Source: a virus
DNA: 26,960 nt
IMG/VR virus record: IMGVR_UViG_3300007522_000058
Location: 1 to 26,960 of that record
Reading direction: 5' to 3' (one strand)
How positions within the stretch are numbered: position 1 is the stretch's first letter; each line of letters starts with the position of its first letter. The position numbers and the translations under genes were made by a program. Shown here in pieces: positions 14,204-21,427 of the stretch. The notes beneath the pieces are model-generated. The model saw only the letters and a list, made by a program, of their open reading frames with translations. It was not told the origin of the DNA and did not search any database.

Positions 14204-14348
14204 GTGGTGCTCCTTTCCATTCGTTGTCGATAGCGCAACGGCGTAAGCCAAAGCCCAAAGGGCGATGAAGGTTAGAAGGCCACCAAGACAGAGCAGGTGA
14301 AGGGGAATCGAACCCCAACCAACCAGACCTACCAGGCAAAGCACTCGC
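14082..14348. repeat. 267-bp segment bounded by 21-bp inverted repeats, element-like
   Basis: The 21 bp at 14082-14102 reappear inverted at 14348-14328 with one mismatch (A versus G at the 17th base). The repeats begin GCGAGTGCTTTGCCTG on each reading. Between them lies sequence poorer in GC than its surroundings, with a leftward ORF. The segment fills a gap (14071-14442) between two adjacent structural genes that are normally tightly packed. No direct target duplication is visible outside the ends. Terminal inverted repeats around a short cargo resemble a MITE-like element or an invertible segment. Nothing else in 14349-14442 is recognisable apart from possible upstream starts of the next gene. 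Confidence 0.6.
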
Positions 14349-14442
14349 ACGGGTAGAATGGTACTTTCCAACATGCTGTTCAAGATGCTTGGAAACACAA
14401 CGGATTTGGCAGTTGGCCAATAGGATGGAAGCTGAACAGAAG

Positions 14443-14862
14443 ATGCCCACCCCACGTGAAACCATCCTCACCGCGCTACACGCGCGGCTCTCGGCGCTGC
14501 CTGCCACCGCCCTGCGCGGTGAGGTGCTGCCCGAGCGCGTCCCAGCCGATGGGCTGCTGATCCTGCGCGACGGCGAGCCGGGGGAGCCCGAGGTGACTTT
14601 GTCGCCCCTGCGCTACCACTACCAGCACCGCGCCGAGATCGAGGCGGTGGTCCAAGGCGCGGCGCGTGACGCTGCGTTCGATACCCTGACCACCAGCATC
14701 GGTGCGGCAATTGCTGGCGACCGCACTCTGGGCGGCCTCTGCGACTGGGTCGAGGCGGAAGCACCGCGCCCGGTCGATCTGCCCGTTGAGGGCGCGGCCA
14801 GCCTGAAGGCGGCCGTGATCCCGGTGGTGCTGCATTATTCAACGGCCGATCCGCTCGGCTGA
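14443..14862 (+). CDS. Phage tail protein, tail terminator-like (gpU position)
   Basis: 139 aa from ATG 14443. Upstream in-frame ATG 14425 or TTG 14389 are possible, and none has a clear ribosome binding site, perhaps because the insertion replaced the original leader. The family, often mislabelled acyl-CoA transferase in my memory, shows PTPRETILTALHARLSALP, LRGEVLPERVPADGLLILRDGEPGEPEVTLSPLRYHYQHRAEIE and VEGAASLKAAVIPVVLHYSTADPLG. Position and alpha/beta pattern match lambda gpU (131 aa), which ends tail polymerisation. The start is uncertain, the gene itself is not. Confidence 0.82.
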   Translation: MPTPRETILTALHARLSALPATALRGEVLPERVPADGLLILRDGEPGEPEVTLSPLRYHYQHRAEIEAVVQGAARDAAFDTLTTSIGAAIAGDRTLGGLCDWVEAEAPRPVDLPVEGAASLKAAVIPVVLHYSTADPLG

Positions 14863-14886
14863 CCCTGACAATTCAAGGAGAACACA

Positions 14887-15825
14887 ATGGCACGAGCCCA
14901 AGGGGCGCGGGCGCAGATGGCGCTTGCGTTCGAGACGACCTATGGAACGCCGCCGGTGGGCGGTTTCACGAAAATGCCCTTCGCCAGCACCTCGCTCGGC
15001 GCGGAGCAGCCTCTGCTTAATTCGGAACTTTTGGGCTACGGCCGTGATCCGCTGGCGCCGATCAAGGATGCTGTGACGGCCGACGGCGATGTTGTCGTGC
15101 CGCTGGACGCTGAGGCATTCGGGTTCTGGTTGAAGGCGAGTTTTGGCGATCCGATCACTACCGGTACCGGCCCCTGGACGCATGAATTCCAGTCAGGGTC
15201 TTGGACGCTGCCCAGCATGTCGATCGAGACCGGCATGCCCGAGATCCCGCGTTTTGCGATGTATTCCGGCTGTGTGCTCGACCAGATCAACTGGCAGATG
15301 CAGCGTTCAGGGCTATTGACCGCAACAGCACGGCTGGTGGCGCAGGGCGAGACGGTGGGCACGACGACCAGCGCAGGCACGCCTGCCGCGCTCGAATTGC
15401 AGCGCTTCGGCCATTTCAACGGAGCGATCACACGAAACGGATCGGCCCTTGGCAATGTGGTCTCGGCCGACATCACCTATGCCAACAACCTCGACCGCAT
15501 CGAGACCATCCGTTCGGATGGCCGCATCGATGGAGCAGACCCGTCTATTGCCGCGCTGACCGGCTCCATCGAGGTGCGCTTCGCCGACCAGACGCTGGTG
15601 ACACAGGCGATCAATGGCGATCCCTGCGAGTTGGAGTTCGCCTATGTGCTGCCCTCCGGCGAAAGCTTCACCTTCACCGTACACGCTGTCTATCTGCCGC
15701 GCCCCCGGATCGAGATTTCCGGTCCGCAGGGGGTGCAGGCCACCTTTGACTGGCAGGCCGCGCGGGACAGCACGGTTGGCCGGATGTGCACCGCCACCCT
15801 CGTGAATGATGTGGAGATTTACTGA
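14887..15825 (+). CDS. Major tail tube protein
   Basis: 312 aa from ATG 14887, with AAGGAG at 14875-14880, another strong site fitting a highly expressed virion protein. It starts ARAQGARAQMALAFETTYGT, as in the tail tube proteins of rhodobacterial siphophages. Beta-rich repeats follow (SIETGMPEIPRFAMYSGCVLDQINWQMQR, LLTATARLVAQGE, and SADITYANNLDRIETIRSDGRIDGADPSIAALTGSIEVRF). It ends with a strand set suited to ring packing. Hexamers stack around the tape measure to form the flexible tail tube. Length exceeds that of lambda gpV (246 aa), so an extra domain may decorate the tail. The stop overlaps the next start (TGATG). Confidence 0.92.
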   Translation: MARAQGARAQMALAFETTYGTPPVGGFTKMPFASTSLGAEQPLLNSELLGYGRDPLAPIKDAVTADGDVVVPLDAEAFGFWLKASFGDPITTGTGPWTHEFQSGSWTLPSMSIETGMPEIPRFAMYSGCVLDQINWQMQRSGLLTATARLVAQGETVGTTTSAGTPAALELQRFGHFNGAITRNGSALGNVVSADITYANNLDRIETIRSDGRIDGADPSIAALTGSIEVRFADQTLVTQAINGDPCELEFAYVLPSGESFTFTVHAVYLPRPRIEISGPQGVQATFDWQAARDSTVGRMCTATLVNDVEIY

Positions 15826-16280
15826 TGCTGAAGCTCGATCTAACGAACACGCCGCACTGGCATGATCTCGCGCCGGGCGTCCGGCTGCAGCTGCGCCCGC
15901 TGACCACGGCGCTGATGGTTGCAACGCGCAGCGACACCGCTGTGGAGGCGGTCCCCGAGGAGGCGTCCGACGAGGAACGCGCCGTTGCCTTTGCCAAGGC
16001 GCTGGCGCGCCGGGCAGTTCTCACTTGGGAGGGCATCGGTGATGCGGATGGCAACCATATCGATCCGAGCCCCGACGCTGTCGACGCGCTTCTCGACATC
16101 TGGCCGATCTTCGAGGCCTTCCAGCTGACCTACGTTTCCAAAGGACTGCTGCTGGACCAGGAAAAAAACGTCTCCGCGCTCTCGCCGAGTGGTCCTTCGG
16201 CGGGGGCGAGCGATACTGCGAGGGTTGCGAACCCAGCGAAGCGTGCGAAGCGACGTGCAAAACCTGCCCGGCGCGGCTGA
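15825..16280 (+). CDS. Tail assembly chaperone, short form (gpG-like)
   Basis: 151 aa from ATG 15825, overlapping the tube stop. Residues 1-115 look structured: LTNTPHWHDLAPGVRLQLRPLTTALMVATR, then two helices ending in ALLDIWPIFEAFQLTYVSKGLLLDQ. From residue 116 the zero frame becomes Ser/Ala/Pro- then Arg/Lys-rich (SPSGPSAGASDTA, AKRAKRRAKPARRG) and looks like filler. The change coincides with a slippery A_AAA_AAC at 16163. In lambda, gpG and its frameshift product gpGT coat the tape measure during tail assembly and are made in a fixed ratio. Placement between tube and tape measure genes is the same here. Confidence 0.85.
   Translation: MLKLDLTNTPHWHDLAPGVRLQLRPLTTALMVATRSDTAVEAVPEEASDEERAVAFAKALARRAVLTWEGIGDADGNHIDPSPDAVDALLDIWPIFEAFQLTYVSKGLLLDQEKNVSALSPSGPSAGASDTARVANPAKRAKRRAKPARRG
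16163..16208 (+). promoter_or_regulatory. Programmed -1 ribosomal frameshift signal
   Basis: The heptamer A AAA AAC lies at 16163-16169 exactly in the required phase of the chaperone gene (codons GAA AAA AAC). After a 7-nt spacer (16170-16176), the arms 16177-16188 and 16197-16208 can form a 12-bp stem, including two G-U pairs, with an 8-nt loop. Slippage by one base enters an open frame that runs to 16505-16507. Confidence 0.8.
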
Positions 16281-16507
16281 ACCGGCCTGCGACCTTTGAG
16301 GGCTGGCAGGTCTGGGACCTGATCGGTCGCCTCGGCGGCCAACTTCGCATGCTGCCGGGCGCGGTGATCGGCTGGGATATGGCAGCGGCACTGGCGCTTG
16401 GTGATGCCCTCGGAATCCCGCCTCTGGCGATGGCCGAACTTCTGCCCGCCGTCGAGGCGGTGATGGTCGCAAAACTTAACGAACAGATGGATCATTCCAA
16501 TGGCTGA
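16169..16507 (+). CDS. Frameshift extension of the tail chaperone (gpT-like domain, DUF7697-like)
   Basis: Open -1 frame of 112 codons that joins the first 115 residues of the chaperone gene to give a 227-aa fusion. It has no credible start and ribosome binding site of its own near its beginning; the first ATG is well inside, near 16350. It opens RLRALAEWSFGGGERY. A Cys-rich stretch follows with five Cys in 17 residues (C-x2-C-x5-C-x3-C-x2-C), possibly zinc-binding. A conserved-looking GWQVWDLIGRLGGQLRMLPG then leads to an Ala/Leu-rich helix region ending VMVAKLNEQM. The frame ends 8 nt into the tape measure gene. By lambda analogy this domain binds the growing tail shell while the N-terminal part coats the tape measure. 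Confidence 0.75.
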   Translation, partial: RLRALAEWSFGGGERYCEGCEPSEACEATCKTCPARLNRPATFEGWQVWDLIGRLGGQLRMLPGAVIGWDMAAALALGDALGIPPLAMAELLPAVEAVMVAKLNEQMDHSNG

Positions 16508-18983
16508 AAAGCGCGTTTCTGTCCGCTTGGCGGCAGTTGGCGGCCGACAGGTGCGCGCCGAACTGGAAGGCGTGGGCGAAGCCGGTGCTCGCGGGTTCGG
16601 GCGGCTCAGCAGGGAAATGGAAGCTGCTAACACCCGGCTCGCGGCGTTTTCCCGCCGTGTCCGGATTGCCGCTGCCGCTGCAGTCGTCGCAGCCGCTGCT
16701 GCTGGCGTCGCTATGGTCCGCTCGGGGCTGCAGACCGTCGATGCACAGGCCAAGCTGGCGCAATCGTTGGGCACGACGGTGGCCTCGATCCAGACTCTCG
16801 AGCGTGCTGGCGAACTGGCCGGTGTCTCCATATCCGGCATCGAACAGGCGACCAAGGATCTGACGCGACGGCTGAGCCAAGCGGCTGCCGGGTCTGGCCC
16901 CGCCGCCGACGCGCTGGAGAGGCTGGGACTGTCTGCCACCGACTTGATTGCCCTGCCATTGGATCAGCGAGTGGGGGCGATCAACGCGGCCATCGAGGAA
17001 TTTGTGCCCGCAGCCGAACGCGCCGCCGTTGCGGGTCAGCTGTTCGGCGAGGAAGGCTCCATCGCCATGAGCCGGATCGACACGGCAACGCTGCGCCAGG
17101 CGACCGAGGATGTTCTCGCCTTCGGTGTCGTTGTTTCCGAGCAGGATGCAGACCAGATCAAGCGCACCAACGACGCGATCTCGCGCCTTGGCCTCGTCTG
17201 GCGTGGGCTGTCGAACCAGCTGGCGGTGGCCGCGGCCCCCGCGCTCGAAGCGGTGGCGAATGCCATGGCGTCCGTGGCCAGTCGCACAGGGCCGCTGGGG
17301 GTTGCGATCCGGGGTCTGTTCGACAACATCGGCCGTCTGACCACCTACGCCGCGACCTTTGCGGCTCTCCTGGCGGGGCGCTGGGTGGCCGGAATGGCGG
17401 CTGCGGCGATTTCCGTACGCGGCCTTGCGACGGCACTGGTTGTGATGCGCGGAGCGCTGATCCGCACCGGGATCGGCGCGCTGATCGTTGGCGCAGGTGA
17501 GTTGATTTACCAATTCGGCCAGCTTGTCTCCGGCGCAGGCGGCTTTGGCAATGCAATGGCACTGCTGGGCAATCTCGTGAGCGAGGTTTGGGAGCGCATC
17601 AAGATGGGGGCTGCAAGCTTTGCGGCTTCTGCGATGGCGGCTTTTGCGGACCTGCACGCAGCGTCGGCTGCCGCGATGCAGGGCGCGCTCGAGGGCGTCG
17701 TCGGTTTTGCCAATGCGGCCGTGAACAGTTTTGAGGGGGCTTTTGAGGCGATCAAAGCCGTCTGGGGGCTATTGCCTGCCGCCATCGGCGATCTCGCGTT
17801 TCAGGCGGCAAACAGCCTGATTGAAGGCGTCGAGGCAATGCTGAACGGCGTTGTCTCCCGGATCAACGGTTTCATTGATGGCGTGAATTCCGGGCTTGAA
17901 GCGCTTGGCGTTGAGCGACGGATCGGCCTTATTGCCGATCTCGATCTGGGGCAGCTCGAGAACCGCTTTGCAGGCGCTGCGACCCAAGCGGCCAACGCAG
18001 CGCAAGATGCTTTTGCCGGTGCGTTTGCGGACAACCCGCTGGCGGTGCCGGATCTCGGACTGACAGGGGCCGCCAATGACGCCGCCGCCTCAGCCGAGGC
18101 CTGGAGGCAGACTGCCGCGACGCTCGCCGATGGCGCCCTACAGCCGCTCGAAGCGATGGAGACATTACGCATGGCGATGCGTGCGGCCGGAACCGAAGCC
18201 GAGACCTCCCTCGACGGAGCCACGGCAGCTGCGGATCGCTTCGACGCTGCTTTGGCCGAAGATGAAACCGGTGGCCCGTCAGCTACGCTCGATGAAACAG
18301 CGGCTGCGGCCGGTCGTGCGGGAGGTGCGCTGCAAAGCGCCGCCGATGTCGCGCGCCAGTCCTGGGACGCGGCCCGTGCTGCCGTTGAGCGCACACAGGA
18401 GATCGCGCGGGGATTGGCGGATGACATCACCGGGCCGATCAAGGACGCGCTGAAGTCGGGCGAGCTCAGCTGGCAGAGTTTCGCGAGCGCAATATCCGGG
18501 ATCGCCCAAAACCTTGCCAACAGGCTGATCGATACCGCCTTCAAGCCGATCGAGGACGCACTTTTCCGGGCTCTGTCCGGGTCGGGCGGCGGCGGTGGCG
18601 GTCTCTTTGGCTGGCTGACCAGCGCGCTTGGAGGTCTGTTCGGCATGGGCGGCACCTTCGCGCGGGGCGGTGCCTTTGGGCAGGCTGGCGAAATCACAGC
18701 CTTTGCCAACGGTGGCGTGGTTTCGCGTCCGACCGTATTTCCCTTTGCGCGCGGGATCGGGCTGATGGGCGAGGCAGGCCCGGAAGCCATCCTGCCGCTG
18801 CGACGAGGTCGGGGCGGTCGGCTCGGCGTCGAGACGAGCGGTGAAGGTCAGTCCGCGCAGTCCGCGACCCGCATCGTCAATGTGCTCGATCCCTCCATTG
18901 TCGGCGATTATCTGGCAACGCCTGCGGGCGAGCGGCTGATCGTCAACGTGATCCGGCGCAACCGGGGAGGTCTCGATGCCTGA
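16500..18983 (+). CDS. Tail tape measure protein
   Basis: 827 aa from ATG 16500, overlapping the chaperone frame by 8 nt. It has helical, Ala-rich repeats throughout. A hydrophobic stretch lies at 56-73 (IAAAAAVVAAAAAGVAMV), and a longer one near 280-345 may cross the host inner membrane during DNA entry. Near the C-terminus come a Gly run and the family signature FANGGVVSRPTVFPFARGIGLMGEAGPEAILPLRRG (written across several short blocks at about 735-780). The protein sets tail length. Its size is close to that of lambda gpH (853 aa), so a tail of similar length, about 0.12-0.15 micrometre, is expected; that is inference. It is encapsulated by the chaperones encoded just upstream. Confidence 0.94.
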   Translation: MAEKRVSVRLAAVGGRQVRAELEGVGEAGARGFGRLSREMEAANTRLAAFSRRVRIAAAAAVVAAAAAGVAMVRSGLQTVDAQAKLAQSLGTTVASIQTLERAGELAGVSISGIEQATKDLTRRLSQAAAGSGPAADALERLGLSATDLIALPLDQRVGAINAAIEEFVPAAERAAVAGQLFGEEGSIAMSRIDTATLRQATEDVLAFGVVVSEQDADQIKRTNDAISRLGLVWRGLSNQLAVAAAPALEAVANAMASVASRTGPLGVAIRGLFDNIGRLTTYAATFAALLAGRWVAGMAAAAISVRGLATALVVMRGALIRTGIGALIVGAGELIYQFGQLVSGAGGFGNAMALLGNLVSEVWERIKMGAASFAASAMAAFADLHAASAAAMQGALEGVVGFANAAVNSFEGAFEAIKAVWGLLPAAIGDLAFQAANSLIEGVEAMLNGVVSRINGFIDGVNSGLEALGVERRIGLIADLDLGQLENRFAGAATQAANAAQDAFAGAFADNPLAVPDLGLTGAANDAAASAEAWRQTAATLADGALQPLEAMETLRMAMRAAGTEAETSLDGATAAADRFDAALAEDETGGPSATLDETAAAAGRAGGALQSAADVARQSWDAARAAVERTQEIARGLADDITGPIKDALKSGELSWQSFASAISGIAQNLANRLIDTAFKPIEDALFRALSGSGGGGGGLFGWLTSALGGLFGMGGTFARGGAFGQAGEITAFANGGVVSRPTVFPFARGIGLMGEAGPEAILPLRRGRGGRLGVETSGEGQSAQSATRIVNVLDPSIVGDYLATPAGERLIVNVIRRNRGGLDA

Positions 18984-20097
18984 TCTCTGGCTTTTCCCGG
19001 TACGCCAGCCCGTGACCGAAGTGCTCGAATGGAACACCGACACCCTGATCACCGAGTCGGCCGAACAGAGGATCGCGCTGCGCACGTTGCCGCGGTCGAT
19101 CCTGACGGTCTCGCATCTCCTCAATGCCAGTGACCTCGCGCGCGCGGCCGAGCTTGCCCGGGCGGGATTGGTCGATAAGTGGACGGTGCCGCTCTGGCAC
19201 CTTGCACGCCCGTCCACTGTGCCGGTTGATGCCGCCGACATCACTGTATTCGTCGATACCGGCGAGGGAGCGTTCGAAGCACCAGGACAGGCCGTCATCG
19301 CAGCCGACGGCGGGGAGGCATTTCTCGTCGAGGTCAGCGCGGTCCTGCCAGACCGGTTGGAGCTGGCCGCGCCTGCGGGCGTTAGCCTTGAGCATCCGAT
19401 TGTGACCCCGGTGGGCATCGGGATCCTGACGCGACCCCTCGAGATCGACCGGCGGCGCCAGGGGCTGGGAACGGTCACGGCGACCTTCACCCTGCAAACT
19501 GGGACCGACCTGTCTGCCAGCAGCTACGCGACCCATCTGGGTCTGGATGTGCTGACCGATCCGGCCGTGCTGCGCCAACCGCTGGCGGAGAGTATCGCGC
19601 AATCCGTCGAATACATCGACAACGGCTTCGGTCCCATCGTGATCGAACCCGTGCTGACCCATGTCCAGCGCCGCTCGACCATCACATTGATCGACCGGGG
19701 TGCTAGGCGTTGGTCGCGCCGCCGCTGGCTTTATTCTCTGCGTGGCCGCCAACGCGCGTTCTGGCTTCCGACCTGGGGGCGGGAGTTGGTCCTGCAGGCA
19801 CCTCTCACGTCCTCGGCCACCTCCGTGATCGTCGCGGCCAGCGCCGATCCCGGCGTCTGGATCGGACGGCATGTGTTGTTCGATGTCGCCTCCGGCCCGG
19901 TGTTCCGCCAGATCACAAACGCCGTCTATGACGCGCTCGGGCTCAAGCTGACCATCGCAGCGCCGGGCAAGAACATTCCCGTCACTACACCGATCCATCT
20001 GATTACCAAGGTGCGGCTCGATACCGATCGGATCGAACTGGAGCATTTTGCGGGCCGGACTGAGTTCGCGGCAAGCCTGATTGAGATTCCTGGATGA
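18976..20097 (+). CDS. Distal tail protein (minor tail protein)
   Basis: 373 aa from ATG 18976, with GGGGAGG ending 5 nt upstream and an 8-nt overlap with the tape measure gene. The N-terminus (LWLFPVRQPVTEVLEWNTDTL) and the aromatic-rich middle (RRWLYSLRGRQRAFWLPTWGRELVLQAP) are typical of tail-tip proteins that precede DUF2163-type proteins in rhodobacterial siphophages. It is mostly beta strands, with paired domains and no enzyme motif. Position suggests it caps the tube and connects to the baseplate hub, as lambda gpM or other distal tail proteins do. The exact lambda counterpart is uncertain. Confidence 0.8.
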   Translation: MPDLWLFPVRQPVTEVLEWNTDTLITESAEQRIALRTLPRSILTVSHLLNASDLARAAELARAGLVDKWTVPLWHLARPSTVPVDAADITVFVDTGEGAFEAPGQAVIAADGGEAFLVEVSAVLPDRLELAAPAGVSLEHPIVTPVGIGILTRPLEIDRRRQGLGTVTATFTLQTGTDLSASSYATHLGLDVLTDPAVLRQPLAESIAQSVEYIDNGFGPIVIEPVLTHVQRRSTITLIDRGARRWSRRRWLYSLRGRQRAFWLPTWGRELVLQAPLTSSATSVIVAASADPGVWIGRHVLFDVASGPVFRQITNAVYDALGLKLTIAAPGKNIPVTTPIHLITKVRLDTDRIELEHFAGRTEFAASLIEIPG

Positions 20098-20942
20098 CCT
20101 ATGATCTTGCCGAGACCTCGACCGCCGAAGGGCGGCCGTATTTCCTGTATCTGTTCGCGGAAGGCGATCAGGTCTGGCGCTTCACCAGCCGAGCGGCGGC
20201 CTGGACCTCGCCAGCAGGTACCATCGCCGATGAGACTGAGGATCTGATCTGGGACGCTTCAGCGGTCAGCCACGGCTCCGTTGTCCAGAGCAGCGATCCT
20301 CGCCGTGTTGATCTCAGCGTCACCTTTCCGCTCTCCGATCCCTTCGCGCGCCGTTATCTCGGCCCCCGCGGCCGAGCGGTCACGACGCTCACCATCTTTC
20401 GCGGCCACGAGCAGGTGCCAACGGAGGTGGTCGCGCATTGGAAGGGCCGGGTCGTCTCGGCCCGGGTCGAGGGGCGGCGCATCACCCTTCGCTGTGAATC
20501 TCTGTTCACATCCATGCGTCGCGAAGGCGTGCGCGCGAAGTACCAGCGCCTTTGCCGTCATGCGCTCTATTCCCGGGGCTGCCGCCTCGACATCGAGACC
20601 TTTTTTGTGGGCGGCACAGCAAGCGCGCATCAGGGCCTCACGATCACCGTCCCGGAGGTCGCGTTGCTGCCAAACGGCTGGTTCCGGGGCGGTGTGCTGC
20701 GCCACGCGGGCCTTCTGGGTTTCATCACCGGGCATGTGGGAGATGCACTGACGCTTTCCGGCCGCATGCCCGATCTGGAGGCGGCCATTGATGATCCCGA
20801 AGCCCTGGCGCTCGTCGAGATCGCCCCCGGCTGTGATCTGCGGCGCGACACCTGCAAGGCCAAGTTCGGCAATCTCCTGAACTTCGGCGGCTTTCCCGAC
20901 ATTCCCGGCCGCAACCCGTTTGGCGGCACCAGCATCGTCTGA
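20094..20942 (+). CDS. Phage BR0599 / DUF2163 family baseplate protein
   Basis: 282 aa from ATG 20094 (ATGA overlap). The C-terminal signature is clear: LCRHALYSRGCRLD near 155-168, then CDLRRDTCKAKFGNLLNFGGFPDIPG with NPF at the end. The four Cys in the pattern and the closing NFGGFP...PG.NPF are those of the family. That family in gene transfer agents and siphophages forms part of the tail tip, where an Fe-S cluster or metal may bind as in lambda gpL; gpL-type chemistry here is inference. The N-terminal half is beta-rich (VDLSVTFPLSDPFARRYLGPRG). It belongs to the tip assembly series of four co-transcribed genes. Confidence 0.88.
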   Translation: MTYDLAETSTAEGRPYFLYLFAEGDQVWRFTSRAAAWTSPAGTIADETEDLIWDASAVSHGSVVQSSDPRRVDLSVTFPLSDPFARRYLGPRGRAVTTLTIFRGHEQVPTEVVAHWKGRVVSARVEGRRITLRCESLFTSMRREGVRAKYQRLCRHALYSRGCRLDIETFFVGGTASAHQGLTITVPEVALLPNGWFRGGVLRHAGLLGFITGHVGDALTLSGRMPDLEAAIDDPEALALVEIAPGCDLRRDTCKAKFGNLLNFGGFPDIPGRNPFGGTSIV

Positions 20943-20962
20943 CCCAAATCTGAGAACCCATC

Positions 20963-21211
20963 ATGGTCTGGAACTTTGTCGTCCAGATCGTCGCCAGCCT
21001 CGTGCTGACGGCGATCTCCTATGCGCTTTCGCCCAAGCCGAAAGTCGAGGCCCCAAAGGCAGCCGGGCTAGATGATTTCGACCTGCCGACGGCCGAGGAA
21101 GGCCGTCCGATCCCTGTGGTCTTCGGCACCATGCTGCTGCGTGGCCCGAATGTCGTCTGGGCCGGGGATCTCAAGGTCGATCCGATCCGCAAGAAGGGCG
21201 GCAAGAAATGA
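20963..21211 (+). CDS. Small tail-tip protein with N-terminal membrane-like helix
   Basis: 82 aa from ATG 20963. The first 22 residues (VWNFVVQIVASLVLTAISYAL) are hydrophobic. The second part, EEGRPIPVVFGTMLLRGPNVVWAGDLKVDPI, matches a segment that often begins large tail-tip proteins and ends in a Lys-rich tail. It looks like a split-off N-terminal module of the tail hub, here a separate gene ahead of a J-like protein. In lambda the equivalent slot holds gpI/gpK-type assembly factors. Whether the hydrophobic helix enters the membrane or packs inside the tip cannot be told. Confidence 0.75.
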   Translation: MVWNFVVQIVASLVLTAISYALSPKPKVEAPKAAGLDDFDLPTAEEGRPIPVVFGTMLLRGPNVVWAGDLKVDPIRKKGGKK

Positions 21212-21426
21212 GCGAAGATCTAATCGTTACCGTGCAGGACCTGCGCGCCTCCCGGCTCTGCTTTCAGGGCGCGCGGCCGTGGTTCCGCCGCCATGGTCTC
21301 GACTGGCAGGCCTTCCTCGCAGATGGGCTGCCCGCCGACGTGCTGGCCGCGACTGGCGACGTTTTGGCTGTCCGGGTGATCGCAGAGGCAGAAAAACGCG
21401 CCGCGCGCACCGCGAGCGAGACTTAA
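21208..21426 (+). CDS. Small hypothetical protein of the tail-tip operon
   Basis: 72 aa from ATG 21208 (ATGA overlap). The sequence reads SEDLIVTVQDLRASRLCFQGARPWFRRHGL followed by a helix-rich WQAFLADGLPADVLAATGDVLAVRVIAEAEKRA. I remember similar short genes at this place in rhodobacterial phages but know no function. It is acidic and lacks membrane segments. Coupling to both neighbours makes it a genuine gene and suggests a tail assembly role. Confidence 0.75.
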   Translation: MSEDLIVTVQDLRASRLCFQGARPWFRRHGLDWQAFLADGLPADVLAATGDVLAVRVIAEAEKRAARTASET

Positions 21427-21427
21427 A

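Noticed and set aside
14291-14325. Minus-strand GGGG-TTCGATT-CCCC resembling a tRNA T-arm
   Set aside because: No matching acceptor 5' strand, D-arm or anticodon arm is found at the right distance, and no CCA end. It fits inside a hydrophobic ORF instead.
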